Assembly (NCBI RefSeq): GCF_016907435.1
Contig: NZ_JAFBBZ010000001.1
Coordinates: forward strand, 2,170,001 to 2,234,000
DNA from: Nocardioides salarius
GTDB taxonomy: Bacteria; Actinomycetota; Actinomycetes; Propionibacteriales; Nocardioidaceae
Direction of reading: 5' to 3'
DNA: 64,000 nucleotides
The translations under genes and the position numbers were made by a program. The notes beneath the pieces are model-generated. The model was not told the origin of the DNA and made no database searches. It saw only the letters and a list, made by a program, of their open reading frames with translations. Within the stretch, counting starts at the first letter, position 1, and each line of letters begins with the position of its first letter. This document shows, piece after piece, positions 9,229-18,425 of this stretch.

Positions 9229-10314
9229 CTACTCGTCGCCGGCGATGAACGCCTCGACGCGACGGCGGCCCTCGTCGTCGGGCAGCTGCACCGGCGGGGA
9301 CTTCATCAGGTACGACGACGCCGAGATGATCGGTCCGCCGATGCCGCGGTCCTTGGCGATCTTGGCGGCGCGCAGGGCGTCGATGATGATGCCGGCCGAG
9401 TTGGGGGAGTCCCAGACCTCGAGCTTGTACTCGAGGTTCAGCGGCACGTCGCCGAAGGCGCGGCCCTCGAGGCGCACGTAGGCCCACTTGCGGTCGTCGA
9501 GCCACTCGACGTGGTCGGAGGGACCGATGTGGACGTTGCGGTCGGAGATCTTGCCCTTGAGCTCACCGGTCAGGTTCGAGGTGACGGCCTGGGTCTTGGA
9601 GACCTTCTTGGACTCCAGGCGCTCGCGCTCGAGCATGTTCTTGAAGTCCATGTTGCCGCCGACGTTGAGCTGGTAGGTGCGGTCCAGCGTCACTCCGCGG
9701 TCCTCGAACAGGCGGGCCATCACGCGGTGGGTGATGGTGGCGCCGACCTGGCTCTTGATGTCGTCGCCGACGATCGGGACGCCGGCGTCCTCGAACTTCT
9801 TGGCCCACTCGGGGTCGGAAGCGATGAAGACGGGCAGGGCGTTGACGAAGGCCACGCCGGCGTCGATGGCGCACTGGGCGTAGAACTTGTCCGCCTCCTC
9901 CGAGCCCACGGGCAGGTAGGAGACCATCACGTCGACCTCGGCCTCACGCAGCGTGGCCACGACGTCGACCGGCTCGGCGCCGGACTCCTCGATGGTCTCG
10001 CGGTAGTACTTGCCCAGGCCGTCGAGGGTCGGGCCGCGCTGGACCTCGACACCCAGGGTGGGCACGTCGGCGATCTTGATGGTGTTGTTCTGGGAGGCGT
10101 GGATGGCCTCGGAGAGGTCCTTGCCGACCTTCATGTCGTCGACGTCGAAGGCGGCGACGAACTCGACGTCCTTGACGTGGTACTCGCCGAACATGACGTG
10201 CATCAGACCGGGGACGCTGCCCTCGGGGTCGGCGTCCTTGTAGTACTCGACACCCTGGACGAGGGAGGTGGCGCAGTTGCCGACTCCCACGATTGCTACT
10301 CGAACCGAACCCAT
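9229..10314 (-). CDS. ino1: Inositol-3-phosphate synthase
   Basis: This cytoplasmic NAD-dependent enzyme converts glucose 6-phosphate to 1L-myo-inositol 1-phosphate, the entry step to phosphatidylinositol and mycothiol in actinobacteria. At 361 aa it matches the short actinobacterial form. The N-terminal Rossmann motif is [11 protein letters not shown]. Family-typical segments are [25 protein letters not shown] and the [15 protein letters not shown] active-site region. ATG 10314 has an AAGGAAGGA ribosome binding site. Only 20 nt separate it from the PadR regulator stop, so the two form an operon, as in Mycobacterium and Streptomyces. A strong hairpin ends the unit. Confidence 0.97.
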   Translation of the reverse strand: MGSVRVAIVGVGNCATSLVQGVEYYKDADPEGSVPGLMHVMFGEYHVKDVEFVAAFDVDDMKVGKDLSEAIHASQNNTIKIADVPTLGVEVQRGPTLDGLGKYYRETIEESGAEPVDVVATLREAEVDVMVSYLPVGSEEADKFYAQCAIDAGVAFVNALPVFIASDPEWAKKFEDAGVPIVGDDIKSQVGATITHRVMARLFEDRGVTLDRTYQLNVGGNMDFKNMLERERLESKKVSKTQAVTSNLTGELKGKISDRNVHIGPSDHVEWLDDRKWAYVRLEGRAFGDVPLNLEYKLEVWDSPNSAGIIIDALRAAKIAKDRGIGGPIISASSYLMKSPPVQLPDDEGRRRVEAFIAGDE

Positions 10315-10334
10315 CGGGTCGTTCCTTCCTTGTC

Positions 10335-11048
10335 TCACGACTCCCCGGCCGCGGGGCCGGGTCGTCGAGCTGTGGTCGCCGGCACCTCGGCTGAGGTGTC
10401 CGGTGGGACGTGCTGGTCGTCGTTCTCGTCGGTGTGCGCGTCCCGGGGGGACTGCGGGGACTGCTGGGCCTGGGCGGACTGCGGTCGGGCCGCGTCGCGA
10501 CCCGGGTGGTTGCCGTCGCGCTCGGCGTTGATGAGGTCGGAGAGCCACCGCACCTCGCGCTCGACCGACTCGACGCCGTGGCGCTGCAGCTCCGCGGCGT
10601 AGCGGTCGACCTCCTTCTGGGTCATCGACAGCTGTCCCTGGACTCGCTCCAGGCGCTCCTGGAGGCGGGTGCGGCGGCCTTCGAGGACCCGCAGCCGGAT
10701 CTCCATGTCGGTGGAGGAGAAGAAGGCGAAGCGGATGTCGAAGTTGTCGTCCTCCCACGCGGTGGGACCGACCTCCGACATCAACCGCTCGAACTCATGG
10801 GTGCCGGCCTCGGTGACCTCGTAGGTGATCCGGGGCCGACGGCTCACGGGCGTGCGGGTGGGGGCGGACTCGTCGATCAGCCCGGCGCGCAGCATCTTCT
10901 TCAGCGTCGGGTAGAGCGAGCCGTAGGAGAGCACCCGGCCCCAGCCGAGCATCAGGTTCAGCCGCTTGCGCAGCTCGTAGCCGTGCATGGGTCCCTCGTG
11001 CAGCAGTCCGAGGACTGCCAGCTCGATGGTCTCTCCACGACGTGCCAT
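10335..11048 (-). CDS. PadR family transcriptional regulator
   Basis: The product (237 aa) has an N-terminal PadR winged helix at about 1-95: [20 protein letters not shown], then [16 protein letters not shown] and the wing [15 protein letters not shown]-terminal helical dimerisation domain follows at about 100-185, and then a disordered Gln/Pro/Asp-rich tail. The gene lies directly upstream of ino1, so control of inositol synthesis is a reasonable inference. The -10 box TACGAT (11056-11061) ends 7 nt before ATG 11048, giving a leaderless transcript. That -10 is embedded in a 24-bp palindrome, suggesting autoregulation. Confidence 0.92.
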   Translation of the reverse strand: MARRGETIELAVLGLLHEGPMHGYELRKRLNLMLGWGRVLSYGSLYPTLKKMLRAGLIDESAPTRTPVSRRPRITYEVTEAGTHEFERLMSEVGPTAWEDDNFDIRFAFFSSTDMEIRLRVLEGRRTRLQERLERVQGQLSMTQKEVDRYAAELQRHGVESVEREVRWLSDLINAERDGNHPGRDAARPQSAQAQQSPQSPRDAHTDENDDQHVPPDTSAEVPATTARRPGPAAGES

Positions 11049-11055
11049 GCGACCT

Positions 11056-11079
11056 ATCGTAGCGATATATCCCTGCGAT
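11056..11079. promoter_or_regulatory. Palindromic operator overlapping the padR -10 box
   Basis: The sequence reads ATCG-N4-GATATATC-N4-CGAT, an interrupted perfect dyad of 24 bp, and one half contains the minus-strand -10 TACGAT. PadR proteins commonly bind such dyads in their own promoters. Binding by this PadR is inferred. Confidence 0.6.
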
Positions 11080-11207
11080 GAGAAAAGTGCGTGGTCAGCC
11101 GCGTCGCGCCGTGATCGGCGCGTCCTGGCCGCGGGTGCGTACCCTGATGGACGGTCCGGACCACCGGGCGCCCCCCGCGCGCCCCCTTCCCCTGGAGCAG
11201 CACCGAC

Positions 11208-13526
11208 GTGACAGCCAAGCGCAGGGCCGCGGGCCCGGCCGTGAAGAAGACGCCCAAGAAGAAGACGCCGCGCACCTGGAAGCAGCGCTCCCTCAGCGTC
11301 CTCAAGTGGGGCTCGATCGCCGGTGTCGTCGGGGTCCTGCTCGCGGCCGGCGGGTTCTTCTACCTCTACCAGAGCACCGACATCCCCGACCCCAACGCGG
11401 AGTTCGAGACCGAGACGACCTTCGTCTACTACGCCGACGGCAAGACCGAGGCGGGCCGCTTCGCGACCCAGGACCGCACCTCGATCTCCTACGACGAGAT
11501 GCCCGACTCCATCAAGGACGCGGTGGTCGCCGCCGAGAACCAGTCGTTCTGGAGCGACTCGGGCCTGGACCCGAAGGGCATCGCGCGGGCCTTCTTCAAC
11601 AACGCCGCGGGCGACGACACCCAGGGCGCGTCCACGATCACCCAGCAGTACGTCAAGGTGCTCTACCTGACCCAGGAGCGCTCCTACGAGCGCAAGGTCA
11701 AGGAGGCCATCCTGGCCTTGAAGCTGCACCGACAGCAGTCCAAGACCGAGATCCTGCAGGGCTACCTCAACACCATCTACTTCGGTCGTGGCGCGTACGG
11801 CGTGCAGGCGGCCGCCCAGGCGTACTTCGACAAGGACGCCGCCGACATGAACCTGCGCCAGTCGGCGGTGCTGGCCTCGGTGCTCAACAACCCCTCGCGC
11901 TTCGACCCGGCCGGCGGCAAGGACTCCAAGCAGGCCCTCAAGGGGCGCTACGCCTACGTGCTGAGCCAGATGGAGAAGCTCGAGACCATCACTCCCGAGG
12001 CCGCGGAGAAGGCCGTGAAGCGGCTGCCGAAGTTCCCGAAGATCCAGGCCCAGAGCACCTACGGCGGCCAGAAGGGCCACGTGCTCGAGATGGTGCGCGA
12101 CGAGCTCAACCGCCTCGGCTTCAGCGATGACGAGATCGACGGGGGCGGCCTGCGGGTCACCACGACCTTCACCGAGGACGCGATGACGGCGGCCGAGGAG
12201 GGCGTGCTCGAGGCGCGCCCCGAGGGCTTCGGCGACAAGCAGCTGCACGTCGGTGTGGCCAGCGTCGAGCCGGGCAGCGGTGCCGTGCGCGGCTTCTACG
12301 GCGGCCAGGACTACGTGCAGTCGCAGTACAACTGGGCCGTCACGGGCGGACAGGCCGGCTCGACGCTGAAGGCCTTCGCCCTCGCGGCGGCCATCAAGGA
12401 GGGCTTCTCGCTGCGCGACACCTTCGACGGCAACTCGCCCTACGAGCTGCCCGACGGCACCGAGATCGAGAACCAGGGCGACGCGAGCTACGGCTCGGCG
12501 ATCGACATGGTCTACGCGACCCAGAAGTCCGCGAACTCCGCCTTCATCGACATGACGCTGGCGATGGACAAGGGCCCCCAGAAGATCCTCGACATGGCCA
12601 ACGCGATGGGCATCCCGCCGGGTGAGGCGGGCAAGAACGCCGCCGGCATCCCGCCGACCTCGCCGGGCCTCGAGCCGATCACCGGCATCGCCCTGGGCAA
12701 CGCGACCGTGAGCCCGATCAACATGGCCAACGCCTACGCGACGATCGCCAACGAGGGCGTCTACTCCGAGCCGTACGTCGTCGAGGAGGTCGTGGGCGCC
12801 GACGGCGAGGTCGAGTACACCCACGAGGAGAGCACCCAGCGTGCCGTGGGCGCCGACATCGCCGCCGACGTCTCCTACGCGCTGCAGCAGAACGTCACCG
12901 GCGGCTCCGGCACCGCCGCGCTCGCCCTGGGCCGCCCCGCCGCAGGAAAGACCGGCACGGCCACCAACGGCAAGGGCGAGGTCTCCTCGGCCTGGTTCGC
13001 CGGCTACACCCCGCAGATGTCGACCGCGGTGATGTACGTGCGCGGCAAGGGCAACGAGCAGCTGCAGGGCTGGCTGCCGGAGTACTTCGGTGGCGCCTAC
13101 CCCGCCGACACCTGGCTCGCGGTGATGAGCGACCTGATGGAGGGCCTGGAGGTCGAGGAGTTCCCCGAGCCGGTCTTCGTCGACGGCGAGGCGCCCCCGG
13201 GCTACGAGCCGACGACCGCCCCGCCGACGCCGTCGAGCCCGCAGCCCACGCAGCAGTCGCCCACCAAGCAGCCGTCGCCGACCCAGGAGCCGAGCCCCAC
13301 CGAGGAGCCGACCACCGAGGCGCCCACCCCGACACCGAGCCCCACCGACGACTGCGAGGGCATCCTCTGCGGGCCGAGCGGGAGCCCGTCGCCCTCGGGC
13401 AGCTCCTCGCCGACGTCGCAGCCGTCGTCGACCTCGTCCCCGGCCGCCGGGGGCGGCTCGCCCTCGCCGGGCCAGGGCGCGGGCCGTGACGACGCCGCGT
13501 ACGCCGAGCGCCGCCGCGTGCAGTGA
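11208..13526 (+). CDS. Class A penicillin-binding protein (bifunctional transglycosylase/transpeptidase)
   Basis: This 772-aa protein polymerises and crosslinks peptidoglycan at the membrane. It has a Lys-rich cytoplasmic N-terminus and a single membrane anchor at about 37-57. The GT51 domain follows at about 75-250, with ENQSFWSDSGLD at 109 and GASTITQQYVK. The transpeptidase domain (about 330-630) keeps its triad: S385-T-L-K388, S441-A-N443 and K581-T-G583. A Pro/Ser/Thr/Glu-rich, probably wall-spanning tail lies at about 665-750. GTG 11208 is preceded by GGAG. A TACCCT -10 candidate sits at 11140-11145. The gene is translationally coupled to the GT87 gene. From memory it corresponds to the PBP next to rpsF in Streptomyces and to PonA1 in Mycobacterium. 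Confidence 0.95.
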   Translation: MTAKRRAAGPAVKKTPKKKTPRTWKQRSLSVLKWGSIAGVVGVLLAAGGFFYLYQSTDIPDPNAEFETETTFVYYADGKTEAGRFATQDRTSISYDEMPDSIKDAVVAAENQSFWSDSGLDPKGIARAFFNNAAGDDTQGASTITQQYVKVLYLTQERSYERKVKEAILALKLHRQQSKTEILQGYLNTIYFGRGAYGVQAAAQAYFDKDAADMNLRQSAVLASVLNNPSRFDPAGGKDSKQALKGRYAYVLSQMEKLETITPEAAEKAVKRLPKFPKIQAQSTYGGQKGHVLEMVRDELNRLGFSDDEIDGGGLRVTTTFTEDAMTAAEEGVLEARPEGFGDKQLHVGVASVEPGSGAVRGFYGGQDYVQSQYNWAVTGGQAGSTLKAFALAAAIKEGFSLRDTFDGNSPYELPDGTEIENQGDASYGSAIDMVYATQKSANSAFIDMTLAMDKGPQKILDMANAMGIPPGEAGKNAAGIPPTSPGLEPITGIALGNATVSPINMANAYATIANEGVYSEPYVVEEVVGADGEVEYTHEESTQRAVGADIAADVSYALQQNVTGGSGTAALALGRPAAGKTGTATNGKGEVSSAWFAGYTPQMSTAVMYVRGKGNEQLQGWLPEYFGGAYPADTWLAVMSDLMEGLEVEEFPEPVFVDGEAPPGYEPTTAPPTPSSPQPTQQSPTKQPSPTQEPSPTEEPTTEAPTPTPSPTDDCEGILCGPSGSPSPSGSSSPTSQPSSTSSPAAGGGSPSPGQGAGRDDAAYAERRRVQ

Positions 13527-14938
13527 CCGACGGCGCGCCCACCCGCGAGGACCCGCTCGCCGCGACCCTCAGCGAGGGTCTCGGCGGGCCCCTGGGTGAG
13601 CGCGCCGGCCGGCACCCCTGGTGGACGCCGGTGCGGGTGCTGCTGGCCCTGGCCGCGGTCGTGGTCGCGCTGGGGATGCTCCAGAAGGCGCCCTGCTACT
13701 CCGAGACCTGGAGCGACAGCGACGCCCGCTTCAGCCAGATGTGCTACTCCGACCTGCCCTACCTCTACACCGGACGCGCGCTGGTCGAGCGGGCCTGGCC
13801 CTACTCGGGCGACGAGTCGCTGCGCGAGCGCTACCCCGAGGTGATGGAGTACCCGGTCGGGATCTCCTACTGGGCCTGGGGCACCGCGCTGGTGGCGCAG
13901 GGGCTGACCGAGGGGCTCACCGGCCTGCCCGACCTCGATGCGCGCCGCGCCGCCGACCCGGGCTCGCTTTTCGGCGACGTCGAGGTCCAGCGCGAGATCC
14001 GCGCGTTCGTCATCGTCAACGCGCTCGGCTTCGCGGTGCTCACCCTCCTCGCGGTGTGGCTGCTGGCCCGCACCCACCCGCGGCGACCGTGGGACGCGCT
14101 GTGGTTCGCCGTCTCCCCGGCGCTGCTGCTGACCGGCCTGGTCAACTGGGACCTGCTCGCGGTGGTGCTGGTCGCCGGCGCGACGTGGGCGTGGGCGACC
14201 GGGCGACCGCTGCTGACCGGGGTGCTGGTCGGCCTCGGCACCGCCACCAAGCTCTACCCGCTCTTCCTGCTGGGCGCGCTGCTGGTGATCTGCCTGCGCG
14301 AGCGCCGGTGGCGCGCGCTGGGGCTGGCCTGGCTGGGCGCGGGCGTCGCGTGGGTGCTGGCCAACCTGCCGGCCGTGCTGACCGGCCTCGAGCAGTGGCG
14401 GGTCTTCTGGTCCTTCAACTCCGAGCGCGGCGCCGACCTCGGCTCGTTGTGGCTGGTCGCCGCGCAGGCCGCCGACCTCGACATCACGCCCTCCACGATC
14501 AACACCACCTCGCTGGTGTTCTTCGCCGCCTGGTGCGCCGGCGTCTTCGTGCTCGGCATGCTGGCCCCCGAGACCCCGCGCCTGGCGCAGCTCGGCTTCC
14601 TGCTGGTCGCCGGCTTCCTGCTGGTCAACAAGGTCTACTCGCCGCAGTACGTGCTGTGGCTGCTGCCGCTCGCGGTGCTCGCCCGGCCCCGGCTGCGCGA
14701 CCAGCTCGTGTGGCAGGCCGGCGAGGTCCTCTACTTCGCGTCGGTCTGGTGGTACCTCGGCGGCCTCCTCGACGCCGGCGGGGGCGGTGACGCCGGCTTC
14801 TACTGGGTCGCCATCGTGCTCCGGGTCGCCGCCGAGCTCTACCTCGTGGCCCTGGTCACCCGCGACGTCTGGCGGCCCCGCCACGACCCGGTGCGGCGGC
14901 GTACGGACCGGCTGCATGAGTCCCCGGCCAGCCGGTGA
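13523..14938 (+). CDS. GT87/DUF2029 family membrane glycosyltransferase
   Basis: The protein (471 aa) is a polytopic membrane protein with roughly ten hydrophobic segments. Its first extracytoplasmic loop is rich in Cys, Tyr and acidic residues (CYSETWSDSDARF), and a repeated L-x-LPLAVLARPR motif lies near the C-terminus. This fits the DUF2029/GT87 polyprenyl-phosphate sugar-dependent transferases. In mycobacteria a homologue also lies immediately after the class A PBP. The GTG start overlaps the PBP stop by 4 bp (GTGA), implying coupling. The acceptor is unknown; envelope glycan modification is inferred from context. A hairpin overlaps the stop codon. Confidence 0.8.
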   Translation: MTDGAPTREDPLAATLSEGLGGPLGERAGRHPWWTPVRVLLALAAVVVALGMLQKAPCYSETWSDSDARFSQMCYSDLPYLYTGRALVERAWPYSGDESLRERYPEVMEYPVGISYWAWGTALVAQGLTEGLTGLPDLDARRAADPGSLFGDVEVQREIRAFVIVNALGFAVLTLLAVWLLARTHPRRPWDALWFAVSPALLLTGLVNWDLLAVVLVAGATWAWATGRPLLTGVLVGLGTATKLYPLFLLGALLVICLRERRWRALGLAWLGAGVAWVLANLPAVLTGLEQWRVFWSFNSERGADLGSLWLVAAQAADLDITPSTINTTSLVFFAAWCAGVFVLGMLAPETPRLAQLGFLLVAGFLLVNKVYSPQYVLWLLPLAVLARPRLRDQLVWQAGEVLYFASVWWYLGGLLDAGGGGDAGFYWVAIVLRVAAELYLVALVTRDVWRPRHDPVRRRTDRLHESPASR

Positions 14939-14945
14939 CTCATGC
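14914..14945 (+). terminator. Hairpin overlapping the GT87 stop codon
   Basis: Arms 14914-14928 and 14931-14945 pair over 15 bp with one mismatch and a 2-nt loop; the TGA is within the right arm. This is the first of two related hairpins. Confidence 0.6.
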
Positions 14946-14974
14946 GCTTGATGGGTGTTGCAACCCCTGACAAG

Positions 14975-15008
14975 TGCAGGAGTCCCCGGTCAGCCGGGGA
15001 CTCATGCA
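14975..15008. terminator. Second related hairpin between convergent genes
   Basis: The perfect 10-bp stem GAGTCCCCGG/CCGGGGACTC (14980-14989, 14994-15003) is extended by TGCA/TGCA after one mismatch. It shares its core with the hairpin at 14914. It lies 17 nt beyond the end of the alr-like gene, so together the pair probably terminates both converging units. Confidence 0.7.
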
Positions 15009-15024
15009 GGGGTCCGACGCACCC

Positions 15025-16134
15025 TCAGGTGACGACGATGCGGTCGAACGTGGTGGCGGTGTAGCGCACCCGGACGTCGACGGTGTCGCCGACGGCCGGC
15101 ACCCGGGCGCCGGCGGGCAGGAAGAGCATCGAGGCCTGCATGTGGGGCGGCTCGGCGAAGAGGCGCTGCTTGGCGTCGATGGAGAACGGGGAGCGCACGA
15201 AGCCGACCGCGTCGAGGCCGCCGCGGGCCAGGGTCGCGGCGCGCCCGCGCAGGCCGAGGTCGCCGGTGGGCGCCTCGAGACCGATGCCGTGGGCGGTGCC
15301 GCCGGTGACGACCAGCAGGTGGCCCGACTTGGGGGCGGTGCGGCCCCGGTAGCCGAAGACGTCGCCGCGCTCGAGGGGGTGCACGTCGAGGACGGTCGAG
15401 GTCACCGTCAGCGCGCTGCGCTCGCCCAGCCACAGGCCGGTGCCCATCCGGGAGCGGAAGCGGTACTCGGGCCAGCGGGCGGCCAGCCCGGCCAGCTCGG
15501 TGTCGCTGAGGTGCGAGACCCACACGGTGCGGGCGCCGGGGCCCTCGGGCAGCTCGGCGCCGACGACGTCGGTGAGCAGGCGCGAGGCCTCGGAGGTGTG
15601 CGAGCCGTGGGCGAGGGGGAAGTGCATGGCCACGCCCTCGAGCCGGGCGCCGGGGTGGGCGCGCAGCACCTCGCCGACCGACCACAGGCCGCGCGCGCTG
15701 AAGCCGTGGCGCTGCATGCTGGTCATCCGCTCCAGCACGAACCGGGCGCGGGGGCGGCGCTCGAGCAGGTCGCGCAGGTCCTCGAGGCGGCCCACCGTGT
15801 GCACCAGCCGGTCGGCCAGCGCGTCGTCGGCGGTGGCCTCGAGCGCGGTGCCGAACGGGCGCCACGGGGTGAGCACGACGATGCTGCCGCCGAAGCGCTG
15901 GGCGACCTCGCCGATCTCGTCGTACATGCCCACGGCCAGGGTGTCGCAGGTGCCGGCCCCGGCGTCGTGGCCCAGGTCCTGCTCGGCCAGCCACTGGGTA
16001 CGCCGCGCGAGGCGGCCCAGCCCGAAGCCGTAGCCGTTGCCCTTGACGACGGGCACCAGGCCGGGGTGGGCCGCGGCGGTGCGGCGCAGGTGCTCGCGCC
16101 AGCGCGGGCCGTCGACGGTCAGGACCAGGCTCAT
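15025..16134 (-). CDS. Alanine racemase-like PLP enzyme
   Basis: The product (369 aa) has the fold-type III alanine racemase N-terminal barrel, with the PLP-binding lysine K31 in VVKGNGYGFG. Downstream it has the ERMTSMQRHGF and GTGLWLG segments typical of the barrel, then a beta domain with RGDVFGYRGRT, which supplies the usual Tyr region. Several standard Alr motifs are weak, so it may be a divergent amino-acid racemase rather than the main Alr. It starts 7 nt after the FemX stop and forms an operon with nfo and femX. Supply or editing of peptidoglycan amino acids is inferred from that linkage. Confidence 0.75.
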   Translation of the reverse strand: MSLVLTVDGPRWREHLRRTAAAHPGLVPVVKGNGYGFGLGRLARRTQWLAEQDLGHDAGAGTCDTLAVGMYDEIGEVAQRFGGSIVVLTPWRPFGTALEATADDALADRLVHTVGRLEDLRDLLERRPRARFVLERMTSMQRHGFSARGLWSVGEVLRAHPGARLEGVAMHFPLAHGSHTSEASRLLTDVVGAELPEGPGARTVWVSHLSDTELAGLAARWPEYRFRSRMGTGLWLGERSALTVTSTVLDVHPLERGDVFGYRGRTAPKSGHLLVVTGGTAHGIGLEAPTGDLGLRGRAATLARGGLDAVGFVRSPFSIDAKQRLFAEPPHMQASMLFLPAGARVPAVGDTVDVRVRYTATTFDRIVVT

Positions 16135-16141
16135 CGCGCGC

Positions 16142-17332
16142 TCACCTGCGTGCCATGTAGAGGCTGAAGGCGCGGTAGAGCACCTTGTTGAGGGGCAGGT
16201 CCCACTCGCCGGCCAGCTCGACGGCCTGGCCGCCGGTGCCGACCTTGAACTGGATCAGCCCGACGTGGCTGTCGTCGCCGTCGAGGGTGTCGGTGATGCC
16301 GCGCAGGTCGTAGACGTGGGCGCCGGCGGCGAGCGCGTCGCGCATCATCGCCCACTGCGCGGCGTTGGAGCCGCGCACGTCGCGCTTCTCGGTGGAGGAG
16401 GCCCCGTAGGAGTACCAGGCGTGGGTGCCGACGCGGATCGCGATGGTGGCCGCGACCAGGTCGCCCTCGTGGCGGGCCAGGTGCAGGCGCATCCGGTCGG
16501 GCTGCCCGAGCTCCTCGCCCTCGCCGGCCAGCGCCTCGACCATGGTGCGGAAGTAGGAGAGCGGGCGCGGGGTGAAGTGGTCACGCTCCGCGGTGTGCAC
16601 GTAGAGCTCGTGGAACGCCTCCAGCGCCTCCAGCGCCTCGGCCACGCCCGAGGTCGACTGCACCTCGACGCCGGCCTTGGCGGCCTTCTTGATGTTGCGG
16701 CGCCACTGCTGGTTCATCGCCTTGAGCACGGCGTCCTCGTCGAGGGCGGCGCCGTCGGCGTCGACGAGCGGCACCTGGAAGACGAACTGCGGCTGCCCGG
16801 CGGCGAAGCCGCCCTCCACGCCCTGGTGGCGCCAGCCCAGCGACGCGAGCTGGGAGAGCACCCGCGCGCCGACGTGGTCGCGCTCGAGGGGAGCCAGGTC
16901 GCCGAGGCGGCGTACGGCGTCGTCGGCGATGCCGTCCTTGACCTGCTGGGCGCTCCAGCGGGCGGTGACCACCGGCGGGCCCATTCGCACCCCGAAGGCG
17001 CCGCGCCCACGGCAGTGGGCGGCCAGCGGCCGCAGCCAGCGGGCCAGGTCGTCGTCGGCCCAGTCGATGACCGGGCCCTCGGGCACGTAGGCCAGGTAGC
17101 GCTTGAGGCGGGGCAGCTGACGGTAGAGCACCAGCGCCGCGCCGACGAGCTCGTCGCCGTCGAAGAAGCCCAGGGACTCGCGGCGCCACTCCGACTTCAC
17201 GCGGCCCCAGGCGGGGGTCTGCAGGAAGCTGGCCGACTCGCGGGTCTCGAGGAACCCCAGGTGCTCGGCAGGCGTGATCTCCCGCACCCGGATCGGGGCG
17301 GAGGTCTCGGCTCGGGGCGCGCTGCGGGTCAC
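16142..17332 (-). CDS. femX: FemX-type peptidoglycan interpeptide bridge aminoacyltransferase
   Basis: This 396-aa protein belongs to the FemABX family, which uses aminoacyl-tRNA to add bridge amino acids to lipid II at the inner membrane face. It shows two GNAT-like halves: N-terminal SFLQTPAWGRVKSEW and the KRYLAYVPEGPVIDW strand, then an acetyltransferase-like C-half with IRVGTHAWYSYGASS and the terminal LIQFKVGTGGQAVELAGEWD motif. The Lys/Arg-rich MNQQWRRNIKKAAKAG helix is the family's coiled-coil arm region. GTG 17332 follows the nfo stop by 10 nt. In Streptomyces a FemX homologue near rpsF adds Gly to LL-diaminopimelate; the same role is inferred here. Confidence 0.88.
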   Translation of the reverse strand: MTRSAPRAETSAPIRVREITPAEHLGFLETRESASFLQTPAWGRVKSEWRRESLGFFDGDELVGAALVLYRQLPRLKRYLAYVPEGPVIDWADDDLARWLRPLAAHCRGRGAFGVRMGPPVVTARWSAQQVKDGIADDAVRRLGDLAPLERDHVGARVLSQLASLGWRHQGVEGGFAAGQPQFVFQVPLVDADGAALDEDAVLKAMNQQWRRNIKKAAKAGVEVQSTSGVAEALEALEAFHELYVHTAERDHFTPRPLSYFRTMVEALAGEGEELGQPDRMRLHLARHEGDLVAATIAIRVGTHAWYSYGASSTEKRDVRGSNAAQWAMMRDALAAGAHVYDLRGITDTLDGDDSHVGLIQFKVGTGGQAVELAGEWDLPLNKVLYRAFSLYMARR

Positions 17333-17342
17333 GGCGGCGACG

Positions 17343-18152
17343 TTACAGCCGATCGCGGAGCCAGGCCGCGTCGGCGACGTGCGCCTCGGCGGGGCCCGGG
17401 GTCTCCATCACGACCGGCGCGCCGGCGTCGCGCACCACGGCGGCCAGCAGGTCGGGGTCGATGCGCCCGGCGCCGAAGTTGGCGTGCCGGTCGGCGCCCG
17501 AGCCGAACTCGTCGCGGCTGTCGTTGGCGTGCACCAGGTCGATGCGTCCGGTGATGGCCAGCACGTCGGCGACCACGGTCTCGAGGGCGTTGCCGCCGGC
17601 GTGGGCGTGGCAGGTGTCGAGGCAGAAGCCGACCATGTCGGCACCGTCGGTGCCCTCGATCGCGGCCCACACGCCGGAGATCCGCTCGAGGTAGCGGGTC
17701 ATCGCGTTGTCCCCGCCGGCGGTGTTCTCGATCAGCAGCGGGACCTTGACGTCGGTCGCCTCGACGGCCTTGCGCCAGTTGTCGAAGCCGATCGACGGGT
17801 CGTCGGCCTTGTTGACGTGGCCCCCGTGCACGATGAGGCCCTTCGCGCCGATCTCGGCCGCGGCGTCCATGTGCTGCTGCAGGAGCTTGCGGCTGGGGAT
17901 CCGGATGCGGTTGTTGGTGGTGGCGACGTTCACGATGTACGGCGCGTGCACGTAGAGCTCGACCCCCGCCTCCGCGGCCTCGTCGCGCAGGCCGGCCGCG
18001 CCGCCGGGGTGCTGGATCTCGGGGCCCCGGTAGCCCTGCGGGTCGCCGAGGAACATCTGGACCAGCGGCACCCCGCGCTCACGGGCCTCCCCGACCGGGT
18101 CGGCCTGGTCGACGTGGGCACCGATGGCGATCTGCTGGGACTGCGGCGACAT
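17343..18152 (-). CDS. nfo: Deoxyribonuclease IV (AP endonuclease)
   Basis: The protein (269 aa) is a TIM-barrel, three-zinc apurinic/apyrimidinic endonuclease that incises DNA 5' of abasic sites. Metal-ligand regions are recognisable in order: VHAPYIVN, VHGGHVN, LIENTAGG, CLDTCHAHAGG, LVHANDSRDEFGSGADRHAN and VMETPG. ATG 18152 is supported by TAGGCT 6 nt upstream, giving a leaderless transcript. It is the first gene of an nfo-femX-alr-like operon. The combination of DNA repair and cell-wall enzymes in one transcript is unusual but appears tightly packed (10- and 7-nt gaps). Confidence 0.93.
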   Translation of the reverse strand: MSPQSQQIAIGAHVDQADPVGEARERGVPLVQMFLGDPQGYRGPEIQHPGGAAGLRDEAAEAGVELYVHAPYIVNVATTNNRIRIPSRKLLQQHMDAAAEIGAKGLIVHGGHVNKADDPSIGFDNWRKAVEATDVKVPLLIENTAGGDNAMTRYLERISGVWAAIEGTDGADMVGFCLDTCHAHAGGNALETVVADVLAITGRIDLVHANDSRDEFGSGADRHANFGAGRIDPDLLAAVVRDAGAPVVMETPGPAEAHVADAAWLRDRL

Positions 18153-18158
18153 GTCCCC

Positions 18159-18164
18159 AGCCTA
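18159..18164 (-). promoter_or_regulatory. -10 box TAGGCT for nfo operon
   Basis: TAGGCT on the minus strand ends 6 nt before ATG 18152 (leaderless). Confidence 0.55.
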
Positions 18165-18280
18165 GGAGCGGGCACCGACCACGCGCCCCAGGGCCCGGCG
18201 CCGGCCTCCTCGCGGTGCTCGGCGGGCGCTTGCCGCGGGCTCGGGGGTTTGTCGGGGGTGGTCCCGGGAACGCTGGCCCC

Positions 18281-18406
18281 GTGCACCCGCGAGCGGTCCT
18301 CCTCCTTCCGGCGCTGGCTGAGCAGCGGCTGGGCGTGGCGAGCGTGCTGCTGCTGGCCGCGCTGGTGCTGCTCGTCGCGGGCCTCCTGCTGCTGCGCCGC
18401 CGCTGA
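18281..18406 (+). CDS. Possible small single-pass membrane protein
   Basis: This 41-codon reading frame from GTG 18281 encodes a short N-terminus followed by one long hydrophobic helix (VASVLLLAALVLLVAGLLLL) and RRR at the C-terminus, the pattern of a tail-anchored membrane peptide. No ribosome binding site or good -10 is visible. It sits between the divergent ends of nfo (start) and the kinase (stop). A chance frame in GC-rich DNA is possible. Confidence 0.3.
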   Translation: MHPRAVLLLPALAEQRLGVASVLLLAALVLLVAGLLLLRRR

Positions 18407-18425
18407 GGCCGTGGCGGCCGGACGC

